From NCBI GenBank assembly GCA_030147905.1, contig JASBUM010000398.1, forward strand, positions 1 through 12,465: a DNA stretch of 12,465 nucleotides, read 5' to 3'. The first letter of the stretch is position 1; each line of letters begins with the position of its first letter. The notes below the pieces were generated by a model, which saw nothing but the letters and a program-made list of their open reading frames with translations, ran no database searches and was not told the origin of the DNA. The stretch comes from Acidimangrovimonas sp. (GTDB lineage Bacteria > Pseudomonadota > Alphaproteobacteria > Rhodobacterales > Rhodobacteraceae). This document shows, in pieces, positions 6,532 through 12,465 of this stretch. The translations under genes were made by a program, and so were the position numbers.

Positions 6532-6858
6532 TCAATCCTCGTCGTCGGAGACGTCCGCGAGCTCGTCGAGCGAAACCGTGTCATCCTCGTCGTCGTCAAG
6601 CAGATCGTCGTCGAGATCCGCGTCATCGGCCGCATCGTCGACCAGCAGATCATCATCGGTATCGGTCGTCTCGGCCACCGGGCTCTTCTCCTTGGCCGCG
6701 ATTCCGCGTCCCGCGGATACGGCGACCTTGCGCCGCGCGGTGTCGATCTCGACGACTTCGCCCGTATAGGGGCTGACGACGGGCGAACGGTTCAAATCGT
6801 AGAAACGCAGGCCGGTGGTCGGGCATACACGCTTTACGCCCCATTCGGGATTGGGCAT
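6532..6858 (-). CDS. FYDLN-acid domain protein (TIGR02300 family)
   Basis: The protein has 108 residues and is cytosolic, with no membrane segment. The N-terminal ~45 residues carry the family signature: PEWGVKRVCPTTGLRFYDLN followed by SPVVSPYTGEVVE. This looks like a small zinc-ribbon-like fold with only one cysteine left. From about residue 65 the chain is almost all Asp/Glu with Leu/Val (DDDLLVDDAADDADLDDDLL), which makes it strongly acidic and probably disordered. The frame is open to 7605, but the start at 6858 is chosen because AAGGGGA (plus-strand 6865-6871) precedes it and because family members begin with a similar MxxPExG. It is transcribed divergently from the metallopeptidase gene, 168 bases apart, and points toward tRNA-Ala. 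The family is widespread in alphaproteobacteria and its function is unknown. Confidence 0.9.
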   Translation of the reverse strand: MPNPEWGVKRVCPTTGLRFYDLNRSPVVSPYTGEVVEIDTARRKVAVSAGRGIAAKEKSPVAETTDTDDDLLVDDAADDADLDDDLLDDDEDDTVSLDELADVSDDED

Positions 6859-6883
6859 TGATCGTCCCCTTGAAGTGATAGGC

Positions 6884-6912
6884 ATTCTGAGAGTCGAGGG
6901 CACTTGCCACAA
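6884..6912 (-). promoter_or_regulatory. Possible promoter of the FYDLN-acid gene
   Basis: On the minus strand, TTGTGG (6912-6907), a 17-base spacer and CAGAAT (6889-6884) match a sigma-70 promoter only in part. A better -35 word, TTGACA (6929-6924), is nearby but has no suitable -10 behind it. The call is weak. Confidence 0.3.
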
Positions 6913-7026
6913 GTAAAACATAGTGTCAAAGCCTTTTCCAACCCACGGCATCACGTCTTGCCGCGATCGGCACGACACCGCCCCGGTCGCCGGCGGCGGG
7001 ACACGCGCAACGACTGAGGGGGGCTC

Positions 7027-7716
7027 ATGGACAAGGGCGCGACAATGCCCGATTTCGACCTGCGATTGCGTCGATCGCGCCAGGCACGGCGCTTGTCGCT
7101 GCGGGTGTCGCAAATCGACGGGCGGGTGACGCTGACCATGCCGGCCGCCGCGCGCGAGACCGAGGCGCTGGCCTTCGTGCGGGCGCATCGCGACTGGATC
7201 GCGGATGCGCTGGCCGGCGTGCCGGCCCCATGCGCGGTGAGCTTCGGCAGCGAACTGCCGATCGAGGGCCGGACCTGCCTGATCGTGGCGCGTCCGGGCG
7301 CGGGTCCGCCGCGGCTCGACGGCGAACGGCTGCTGGTCTGCGGCGACGCAGGCGGCGCGGGACGCCGGGTGGCGGGCTTTCTGCGCGCGCTCGCCCGGCA
7401 GCGGCTCCAGGCCGCCTGCAGCCGGCACGCGGGCACGCTCGGCAAGCCCTACCGCAAGATCCGCCTGGCCGATCCGCGCGCACGCTGGGGCTCCTGTTCG
7501 GCGCAGGGAGACCTGATGTTTTCTTGGCGCCTGATCATGGCGCCGCCGGCGGTGCTGGACTATGTTGCGGCGCATGAGGTCGCCCATCTGGCCGAAATGA
7601 ATCACGCGCCCGCCTTCTGGGCCTGTCTCGAATCACTTCTGCCCGGACATGATGGTGCCCGGCGGTGGCTGCGCCGCAACGGCGGCTCGCTCCACCGCTT
7701 TCGCTTTGGGACCTGA
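7027..7716 (+). CDS. YgjP-like zinc metallopeptidase (M48-like, DUF45/PF01863)
   Basis: The protein has 229 residues with no signal peptide or membrane segment. The zinc site is clear: HEVAHL at 183-188 with His183, Glu184 and His187, followed by the third-ligand region MNHAPAFW with His193. Upstream is the conserved RARWGSC word (151-157). This order is diagnostic for the YgjP/DUF45 family, which includes E. coli YgjP. The start ATG 7027 has a long purine SD (GAGGGGGG, 7016-7023). Met at 7045 is a weaker choice. The length fits the family. Members are predicted peptidases or hydrolases, but the natural substrate is unknown. The gene is divergent from the FYDLN-acid gene, and its stop codon lies inside a small hairpin/repeat. 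Confidence 0.9.
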   Translation: MDKGATMPDFDLRLRRSRQARRLSLRVSQIDGRVTLTMPAAARETEALAFVRAHRDWIADALAGVPAPCAVSFGSELPIEGRTCLIVARPGAGPPRLDGERLLVCGDAGGAGRRVAGFLRALARQRLQAACSRHAGTLGKPYRKIRLADPRARWGSCSAQGDLMFSWRLIMAPPAVLDYVAAHEVAHLAEMNHAPAFWACLESLLPGHDGARRWLRRNGGSLHRFRFGT

Positions 7717-7735
7717 CCCGTCAGGACCTGACCCG
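7709..7735 (+). repeat. 12-bp direct repeat with embedded hairpin at the metallopeptidase stop
   Basis: GGACCTGACCCG occurs at 7709-7720 and again at 7724-7735. The TGA stop (7714-7716) lies in the first copy. CCTGA (7712-7716) also pairs with TCAGG (7721-7725) around a CCCG loop. No T-run follows. Confidence 0.5.
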
Positions 7736-7838
7736 CGCGCGCACGATACCTGGCCGCACCTACCTGCGCGCACGCCGACCGCGGCGCGGCCTTCGCCGCC
7801 ATGGTGCGAGCGGGGTGCGAGCGGAGGGGCGCGAGCCC

Positions 7839-7873
7839 GCTTTTGAGGATTGACGGCTTTTGAGGATTGACGG
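7839..7873 (+). repeat. Tandem 17-bp repeat upstream of the GntR gene
   Basis: The unit CTTTTGAGGATTGACGG occurs twice without a gap (7840-7856 and 7857-7873), with a shared G in front of each copy. It is AT-richer than its surroundings and ends in TTGACG, a -35-like word, 28 bases before the regulator's start codon. It could be an operator pair or a duplicated promoter element. No strong -10 follows. Confidence 0.7.
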
Positions 7874-7884
7874 GGGCGGAAAAC

Positions 7885-7892
7885 GTGATCAC
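7885..7892 (+). promoter_or_regulatory. Short palindrome GTGATCAC before the GntR start
   Basis: GTGATCAC is a perfect 8-bp palindrome 8 bases upstream of the start codon. GntR-family operators often have a GT...AC palindromic core, so an autoregulatory site is possible. The word is short and could be chance. Confidence 0.25.
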
Positions 7893-7900
7893 ATCGAGCC

Positions 7901-8551
7901 ATGCTGCTGCAATCCCGCCCCTCCGACAGCGCCCCGGCGGCGCATGACCGACTGTACCGCGCCCTGCGGATGCGGGTGATGCATGGCGAACTGGCCCCGG
8001 GCCAGCCGTTGACCCTGCGGGGTGTCGCGGCAAGCTACGGCGTTTCGATGACGCCCGCGCGCGAGGCGGTGCGGAGGCTGGTCGCGGAAGGCGCCTTGAC
8101 GATGTCATCCTCCGGTCGGGTATCGACCCCGGAACTGTCGGGCGACCGGATCGAGGAAATGGCGACGATCCGCGCCCTTCTGGAACCCGAACTGGCCAGT
8201 CGCGCCCTGCCGCGCGCGCATTTCGCCCTGATCGACCGACTTCAGGCGATCAACGACGCGATCGCCGAAGCCGTCACCCAGCAAGATGCCGTGGGCTATA
8301 TCCGCAGCAACCTCGAGTTTCACCGCACGCTTTATCTGCGCGCCCAGGCGCCCGCGATGCTGGCGATCGCCGAAACCGTGTGGCTGCAGCTCGGCCCTAC
8401 GATGCGGGCGCTCTACGGCCGGCTGCGGCGCAGCGAGCCCCCCCAGCACCACCGGATGATCCTCGCGGCCCTGCGCGCGGGCGACGAGCCGGGATTGCGG
8501 CTTGCGGTGCGCACCGATGTCACGCAAGGGTTGCGTCTGCTGTCGGCCTGA
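7901..8551 (+). CDS. GntR-family transcriptional regulator with FCD ligand domain
   Basis: The protein has 216 residues. The N-terminal winged helix-turn-helix (about 14-78) has the typical LTLRGVAASYGVSMTPAREA stretch followed by VRRLVAEGAL. The C-terminal helical domain (about 82-212) has the FCD-type pattern 'RALLEPELASRAL', 'NLEFHRTLY' (His141) and 'HHRMILAALRAGD' (His184). In many FCD proteins a further His follows in the last helix; here the equivalent position looks like Asp206 (RTDVTQG), so metal binding may differ. Such regulators usually sense small organic acids or sugar acids. The SD is weak (only GAG at 7896-7898), but the start fits the domain. The adjacent genes are not an obvious catabolic operon, so the target is unclear. 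Confidence 0.9.
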   Translation: MLLQSRPSDSAPAAHDRLYRALRMRVMHGELAPGQPLTLRGVAASYGVSMTPAREAVRRLVAEGALTMSSSGRVSTPELSGDRIEEMATIRALLEPELASRALPRAHFALIDRLQAINDAIAEAVTQQDAVGYIRSNLEFHRTLYLRAQAPAMLAIAETVWLQLGPTMRALYGRLRRSEPPQHHRMILAALRAGDEPGLRLAVRTDVTQGLRLLSA

Positions 8552-8853
8552 TGCGTGGTGGCAGGCGGGGCGTCGCGCGACGGCGAACCGGGATGCAAGG
8601 CCTGCGGCCGAATGTCAGGGATCCGAATAGACCGGGCCGGCGGCCGTGGTGGCGCGGTTGTGCCTTGCGCTGGACCCGAGGGCCGCGCGCCGCGCCGGCC
8701 CGACGCCGGCAAGATGCCGCAGGGGCGCGACGTCGCACTTGATTTTGCCGCGCATTGCGGCACATCTCGCCCGGCGAAGCAGGTCGCACCGCCGTATCGC
8801 CGTTCTGGCGCTATGTGGGGTGCGCCAGAAAGCCTGGACCCGTTGGGACATTG
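8552..8853 (+). other. Gap between the GntR gene and mprF
   Basis: No gene is supported here. The mprF frame stays open back to a TTG at 8755, but that extension has no family character. The gap holds a 12-bp palindrome CGTCGCGCGACG (8571-8582), a GCCGGC-5-GCCGGC inverted repeat (8694-8710) that could end the gntR transcript, a weak promoter-like pair TTGATT (8739-8744) and ACATCT (8762-8767) with 17 bases between, and the leader hairpin listed separately. Confidence 0.4.
8803..8830 (+). promoter_or_regulatory. 9-bp inverted repeat in the mprF leader
   Basis: TTCTGGCGC (8803-8811) and GCGCCAGAA (8822-8830) pair perfectly around a 10-base loop (TATGTGGGGT). The structure ends 23 bases before the mprF start codon. 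There is no T-run, so it looks like an operator or a leader RNA hairpin and not a terminator. Confidence 0.5.
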
Positions 8854-11469
8854 ATGAACCAAGAGCCCGAGCAATCCACGGCAGAGCCGCGCCCCTGGCG
8901 TGAGCGGCTGTCGAAGGCCGCGCCCTTCATCGTGGGCATCGCGCTGTTCGCAGCGGGAATCGGCGCGCTGTTCCACCTGCTGGCGCCGATCAACCTGCGC
9001 GACGTCGTGGCGGGTGCGCGCGCCATGCCGGGCGCGGCGATCGCCGGGGCACTGGCGGCCACGGCGGCGGGTTACATGGCGCTGATCGGTTACGACTGGT
9101 CGGCGCTGCGCCACATCGGGCGCAAGATCCCGTTCCCGGTGGTCGCTATGGGCGGTTTCCTGGGCTATTCGATGGGCAACACCATCGGCATCTCGGTCTT
9201 GTCCGGCGGGGCGGTGCGCTACCGCATCTACTCAGCATTCGGCATCAATGCGCTGGAAGTCGCGGCGATCTCCACCTTCGTCTCGCTGGCCTTCGGGCTG
9301 GGCATCAGCGTCATCGGTCTTGCCGCGCTGGCCGTCCACCCGGCCTCGCTGGTCGAATTCACCACCATCGCGCCGGGCCATATCCGCATCATGGCGCTGG
9401 GCGCGCTGGCGATCACCCTTGCCCTGCTGATCACGGCATCGGTATCGGGAAGGGCGCTGCGGCTGTGGCGGTTCGAATTGCGTGCGCCGTCTCCCGGCAT
9501 CCTGGCCGGTCAGCTCTGCTTCACCGCGCTCGACACCTGCATGGCGGCGCTTGCGCTTTACGTCCTGATGCCGGCAGGTGCGCCCGACTTCATCACCTTT
9601 CTGGTGATCTTCGCCACCGCCGGGATGATCGGCGTTCTCAGCCATGTTCCGGGCGGCATCGGGGTCTTCGAAAGCGTGGTGATCGCGGCCCTGCCGCCCA
9701 GCGTCAGCATCGAGGCGGCCGCGGTCGCGCTGCTGCTGTTCAGGATCATCTATTATCTCGTGCCCTTCTGCCTTGCGATGGTGGTGATCTCGATCAACGA
9801 GGCGCGGCTTGCGCGCGGCCCGATCGCGCGACTGTTCGGCGAGATGTCGGAAACCATGGCCCCCGTCAGCCGGGCGATGAATTCCATTGCGCCGGCCGCG
9901 GTCGGCGCCACGGGGCTGGGGCTGGGCGTCTACCTGCTTTTGCTGGCGCTGATGCCAGCGGTCCGGCCCAGCCAGGTCAATCCCAACGATCTTCTGACCG
10001 CGATGCTCCTCGAAGGCGGGGCGATGCTGTCGGCGGCGCTGGGTGTGGTGATGATCCTGCTGGCGCAGGGGCTGATCCGGCGGATCTCGGCGGCCTTCTG
10101 GCTGACCGAGGCGGCGCTGCTGGGCGGTGTCTTCGCCTCGGTTCTCAACGGGCTCGACTATTCCAGCGCGGCGATCCTGGGCGCGGCGGCATTGCTGATC
10201 TGGCCGATCAGGGGCGAATTCTACCGCGCCGCGCGCCTGACGCAGAACCTGCTTTCGCCGGGCTGGTTCGCCCTGATCTTCGCCATCGCGCTCTCGGCGG
10301 TCATCTTCGTCATCTTCATGCAGGAGAATACCCCCTATTCGCATGAGATCCTTCTGCGCTTCTCCTCGACCGCCAACGCCCCGCGGGCCCTGCGCGCGGG
10401 ACTGATGGCGAGCGCACTGATGACCTTCGCGCTGATCTACCTGGCGTTGCAGCCCGCCCCGGTTCGCAGCGTGCCGCCCGAACCCGACGCGCTTGCCCGG
10501 GCCGAGGCGATCATCCGCCGCCAGAACGCCCCTCTGGCCAATCTGGCCCTGACCGGCGACAAGCGGTTCTTCTTTTCGGAGACGGACAACGCCTTCATCA
10601 TGTATGCCGTGCAGGGCAAGTCCTGGATCGCCTATGGCGACCCGGTGGGCGAGAGTGCAGCCGTGCGCGACCTTGCCTGGGCCTTCTTCGACGCCGCCTA
10701 TGCCGCGGGCTGCCGGCCGGTCTTCTACGAGGTGACCGACACCTATCTGCCCGTCTGGGTCGAGATGGGCATGACGGTCAACAAGATCGGGGAGGAGGCC
10801 ACCGTCGAGCTTCGGGACTTCTCGCTTGGCGGTCGGCGCTTCAAGGCGATGCGTGCGGCGCAAAACCAGGCGCTGCGCGAAGGCGTGAGCCTCGAGGTCG
10901 TGACCCCGCCCCATTCGCCGGAATTGATCGCGGAGCTTTCCGCCGTGTCATCGACCTGGCTGGCGGGCAAGCGCGGTCGGGAAAAGCGATTCTCCGTCGG
11001 ACGGTTCAGCCCCGACTACCTCCAGCGCTTCCGGCTGGCGCTGGTGCGCCGGGAGGGGCGGATCGTGGCCTTCGCCAACATCCTCGAGACCGATACCCGG
11101 CAATGCGCCACCATCGATCTGATGCGCTACACGACAGAGGCGCCAACCAACGTCATGCAGTTCCTGTTCGTGGCCTTGATGGAGCATCTGCGCGACGAGG
11201 GTGTCGCACGCTTCAGCCTCGGCATGGCGCCGCTGGCGGGACTCGAGGTGAAATATGGCGCGCGTCTGTGGAACCGTTTCGGTTCGGTTCTGTTCAAATA
11301 CGGTCGCGCATTCTACAATTTCGCCGGTCTGCGGGCGTTCAAGCAAAAGTTTGGCCCGGTCTGGCGTTCGCGCTATTTCGCCGTGCCCGGCGCCCTGCCC
11401 CCGATCACCGCGCTTCGCGATGTCACGCTGCTGATCTCGGGGGGGGCACGCGGGATGATGGGACGCTAG
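8854..11469 (+). CDS. mprF: MprF-type aminoacyl-phosphatidylglycerol synthase and flippase
   Basis: The protein has 871 residues. The N-terminal ~530 residues are a series of about 12-14 hydrophobic segments (flippase part, with words such as 'GGAVRYRIYSAFGINALEVA' and 'LSHVPGGIGVFESVV'). The C-terminal ~320 residues (about 545-865) form the cytosolic synthase domain (DUF2156/GNAT-like), with DKRFFFSETDNAF, GDPVG (about 595), FYEV and the closing 'GARLWNRFGSVLFKYGRAFYNF', 'FKQKFGPVWRSRYFAVPG'. The family transfers an amino acid, often lysine, from tRNA to phosphatidylglycerol and moves the product to the outer leaflet. That lowers surface charge and gives resistance to cationic peptides. The rhizobial homologue is called LpiA. 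Which amino acid is used cannot be read here. ATG 8854 is chosen because the first helix follows at the usual distance; its SD is weak. Confidence 0.93.
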   Translation: MNQEPEQSTAEPRPWRERLSKAAPFIVGIALFAAGIGALFHLLAPINLRDVVAGARAMPGAAIAGALAATAAGYMALIGYDWSALRHIGRKIPFPVVAMGGFLGYSMGNTIGISVLSGGAVRYRIYSAFGINALEVAAISTFVSLAFGLGISVIGLAALAVHPASLVEFTTIAPGHIRIMALGALAITLALLITASVSGRALRLWRFELRAPSPGILAGQLCFTALDTCMAALALYVLMPAGAPDFITFLVIFATAGMIGVLSHVPGGIGVFESVVIAALPPSVSIEAAAVALLLFRIIYYLVPFCLAMVVISINEARLARGPIARLFGEMSETMAPVSRAMNSIAPAAVGATGLGLGVYLLLLALMPAVRPSQVNPNDLLTAMLLEGGAMLSAALGVVMILLAQGLIRRISAAFWLTEAALLGGVFASVLNGLDYSSAAILGAAALLIWPIRGEFYRAARLTQNLLSPGWFALIFAIALSAVIFVIFMQENTPYSHEILLRFSSTANAPRALRAGLMASALMTFALIYLALQPAPVRSVPPEPDALARAEAIIRRQNAPLANLALTGDKRFFFSETDNAFIMYAVQGKSWIAYGDPVGESAAVRDLAWAFFDAAYAAGCRPVFYEVTDTYLPVWVEMGMTVNKIGEEATVELRDFSLGGRRFKAMRAAQNQALREGVSLEVVTPPHSPELIAELSAVSSTWLAGKRGREKRFSVGRFSPDYLQRFRLALVRREGRIVAFANILETDTRQCATIDLMRYTTEAPTNVMQFLFVALMEHLRDEGVARFSLGMAPLAGLEVKYGARLWNRFGSVLFKYGRAFYNFAGLRAFKQKFGPVWRSRYFAVPGALPPITALRDVTLLISGGARGMMGR

Positions 11470-12206
11470 GCGCGCCGGCGCGGGCGGTCGGCGCGGGCTG
11501 CATCCTCGACCGGAACCGCGACCGGCCGCGCGCCGGGCTCCCGCTCATCGGTCCGGGGGGCGCCGGCATGGGGGGCGTCGGCATGGGGGCCGTCGGCCCG
11601 GAACGACCACATCACGCCCAGGGGCATGTTGCGGCTCAGGTGCTGGATCAGCACCAGCCCGACATGACCGAACAGATAGGCCCAGGCCAGATTGCCCAGC
11701 GCGCCGTGAACCTGCAGATCCGCCCAGACCAGCGCCGAGCCCCGGTAGCCCGCGTTCAGCATCAGCACACCGAATGCGCCGGTGACGGCGAGCGTGGTCA
11801 TCAGAGCAAGCCCCAGCCCGTGGATGGCCGAGGCCAGGGGCGCCGACCCCTCATGCGGCGGCAGGCGCAGCCGGCGCAGAAAGGCCAGGTGAAGCCGGAT
11901 GTCATCTTGCAGCGCGCGCAGACCCGCGACCGAGAACCAGGGCATCAGCGCGCCAGGCGCCGTCCCGCGACGACGACGCAGGATGTTGACCCAGAACAGG
12001 AATGCCAGAACCAGCGCGGCGTAGCCCGAATACTGGTGGATGGTGAAGAAGACATTGGCCGGCCGCCCCCGGAACGGCAGCCGCATCACCAGACTGGTGA
12101 GCAGTTGCGTGACGATCGTCACCGCCAGCGCGGCATGAAACAGACGGGTCGCCAGCGGGTGGCGTCCGGGGGCGTCGGTGGAACCGCTATCATCAACGCG
12201 CATCAT
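11466..12206 (-). CDS. Cytochrome b561-type membrane protein
   Basis: The protein has 246 residues. It has four membrane helices (about 19-41, 55-75, 125-150, 168-190) with histidines placed as in bacterial di-heme b561 proteins: His24 (RLFHAAL), His57 (TIHQYSGY), His129 (AIHGLGLAL), His167 and His181 (FGHVGLVLIQH). It should pass electrons between quinone and a periplasmic partner in the inner membrane. The ~50-residue tail after the last helix is Pro/Ala/Asp-rich, contains a pentapeptide repeat and is probably disordered. ATG 12206 has AGGGA about 7 bases upstream; the adjacent ATG at 12203 is possible. Its stop overlaps the mprF stop tail-to-tail in CTAG. The soluble partner, if any, is not in the window. 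Confidence 0.88.
   Translation of the reverse strand: MMRVDDSGSTDAPGRHPLATRLFHAALAVTIVTQLLTSLVMRLPFRGRPANVFFTIHQYSGYAALVLAFLFWVNILRRRRGTAPGALMPWFSVAGLRALQDDIRLHLAFLRRLRLPPHEGSAPLASAIHGLGLALMTTLAVTGAFGVLMLNAGYRGSALVWADLQVHGALGNLAWAYLFGHVGLVLIQHLSRNMPLGVMWSFRADGPHADAPHAGAPRTDEREPGARPVAVPVEDAARADRPRRRA
11556..11600 (-). repeat. Three 15-bp tandem units in the b561 C-terminal tail
   Basis: CGCCGGCATG (11561), CGTCGGCATG (11576) and CGTCGGCCCG (11591) recur with a 15-base period, separated by G-runs. On the coding strand they give ADGPH-ADAPH-AGAPR. They lie outside the membrane part, in the tail. Confidence 0.6.
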
Positions 12207-12242
12207 TATGAATTCCCTGGCTGATTTTGCTCGTTCCCGGCT

Positions 12243-12248
12243 GATATA
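12243..12248 (-). promoter_or_regulatory. Possible -10 box of the b561 gene
   Basis: On the minus strand, TATATC in ACTATATCAG lies 37 bases before the start codon. The hexamer 17 bases upstream (GGCAGC) is a poor -35, so an activator would be needed. The repeat array at 12257-12311 covers that place. Confidence 0.35.
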
Positions 12249-12256
12249 GTGCGCGA

Positions 12257-12311
12257 GCCTGACGGCTGCCTGACACCGGTGCGCACCGCGGCTGACAGCT
12301 GCGTGAGGACG
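12257..12311 (-). promoter_or_regulatory. 11-bp-phased GcCTGAc motif array upstream of the b561 gene
   Basis: Cut into consecutive 11-mers from 12257 (plus-strand reading), units 1, 2, 4 and 5 start GCCTGAC, GCCTGAC, GGCTGAC and GCGTGAG. Unit 3 instead holds most of the palindrome CGGTGCGCACCG (12277-12288). TGA thus recurs at 12260, 12271, 12293 and 12304, always on the same DNA face. The array is just upstream of the putative b561 -10. It fits binding of an OmpR-type or other activator to direct repeats, which is an inference. Confidence 0.4.
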
Positions 12312-12337
12312 CCGCCGGACCGCGGATGCTTTTCCCC

Positions 12338-12366
12338 TTGACGCTTCCCGGGCGGTCTTTTACCTA
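12338..12366 (+). promoter_or_regulatory. Promoter of tRNA-Met
   Basis: TTGACG (12338-12343), a 17-base spacer and TACCTA (12361-12366) lie immediately upstream of the tRNA. The -10 box ends 11 bases before the mature 5' end, so the leader would be only a few bases long. Confidence 0.7.
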
Positions 12367-12377
12367 CGCGCCCGTAC

Positions 12378-12454
12378 GGCGGAGTAGCTCAGTTGGTTAG
12401 AGCAGCGGAATCATAATCCGCGTGTCGGGGGTTCAAGTCCCTCCTCCGCTACCA
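12378..12454 (+). tRNA. tRNA-Met, elongator type (anticodon CAT)
   Basis: The gene is 77 bases with encoded CCA. The acceptor stem is GGCGGAG/CTCCGCT (G1-T72 wobble), the D arm is GCTC...GAGC with GTTGGTTA in the loop, the anticodon arm is GCGGA-ATCATAA-TCCGC with CAT at 34-36, and the T arm is GGGGG-TTCAAGT-CCCTC. It lacks the initiator marks (unpaired C1, three G-C pairs next to the anticodon loop). A tRNA-Ile2 (modified C34) shares the CAT anticodon, but the overall sequence matches alphaproteobacterial elongator Met as I remember it. Confidence 0.9.
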
Positions 12455-12465
12455 TCCTCCCTCCG

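Noticed and set aside
6859..7605. N-terminal extension of the FYDLN-acid protein
   Set aside because: It is antisense to the metallopeptidase gene. The family N-terminus and a good SD place the start at 6858.
7602..8108. A 168-codon minus-strand frame over the spacer before gntR
   Set aside because: Overlaps the ends of two real genes on the other strand and has no domain or SD.
8571..8582. 12-bp palindrome CGTCGCGCGACG after gntR as an operator
   Set aside because: At this GC content several perfect 12-bp palindromes are expected by chance in a window of this size, and no promoter is near.
9232..10914. A 560-codon open frame on the minus strand inside mprF
   Set aside because: Antisense shadow of a clear membrane protein; very rich in Arg, Gln and Asp with no recognisable domain.
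11103..12224. A 373-codon plus-strand frame over the b561 gene
   Set aside because: It overlaps the end of mprF in another frame and is antisense to the b561 gene, whose helices and histidines are convincing.

Overview
The window is about 12.5 kb of GC-rich DNA with very little space between genes. It looks like chromosomal DNA of an alphaproteobacterium, most likely Rhodobacterales/Rhodobacteraceae. This rests on the FYDLN-acid protein with its typical alphaproteobacterial start, the form of the two tRNA genes, the DoxD-DoxA fusion and the strong G/C preference at third codon positions. The species cannot be named from the sequence alone.

Layout. (1) 2-4604, plus strand: a binding-protein-dependent sugar ABC importer. 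It has the cut-off C-terminus of a solute-binding protein, two MalF/MalG-type permeases joined by an ATGA overlap, a UgpC/MalK-type ATPase, and a cytosolic GH63-type glycosidase of the glucosylglycerate/mannosylglycerate hydrolase kind. This reads as one uptake-and-hydrolysis operon. A 10-bp GC-rich hairpin lies between the binding-protein gene and the first permease, and a larger composite hairpin follows the glycosidase. (2) 4885-5814: a DoxD-DoxA fusion (thiosulfate:quinone oxidoreductase type membrane protein) standing alone. (3) 5950-6237: a small exported protein with an eight-cysteine C-terminal module. (4) 6312-6494, minus: tRNA-Ala(GGC) with promoter, leader hairpin and terminator. 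(5) 6532-7716: a divergent pair, a FYDLN-acid protein (minus) and a YgjP-like zinc metallopeptidase (plus). (6) 7717-8551: an AT-richer leader with a tandem 17-bp repeat, then a GntR/FCD regulator. (7) 8854-11469: an MprF-type aminoacyl-phosphatidylglycerol synthase/flippase with a 9-bp hairpin in its leader. It ends tail-to-tail with (8) a cytochrome b561-type membrane protein (minus), the two genes sharing the stop tetranucleotide CTAG. (9) Upstream of the b561 gene is an array of 11-bp-phased GcCTGAc motifs, followed by an elongator tRNA-Met with a clear promoter.

No mobile element, CRISPR array, toxin-antitoxin pair or defence system is visible. No complete new system can be claimed. The best leads are the transporter/GH63 operon with an unproven substrate, the cysteine-rich exported protein, the helically phased repeat array in front of the b561 gene, and the structured mRNA leaders and spacers.
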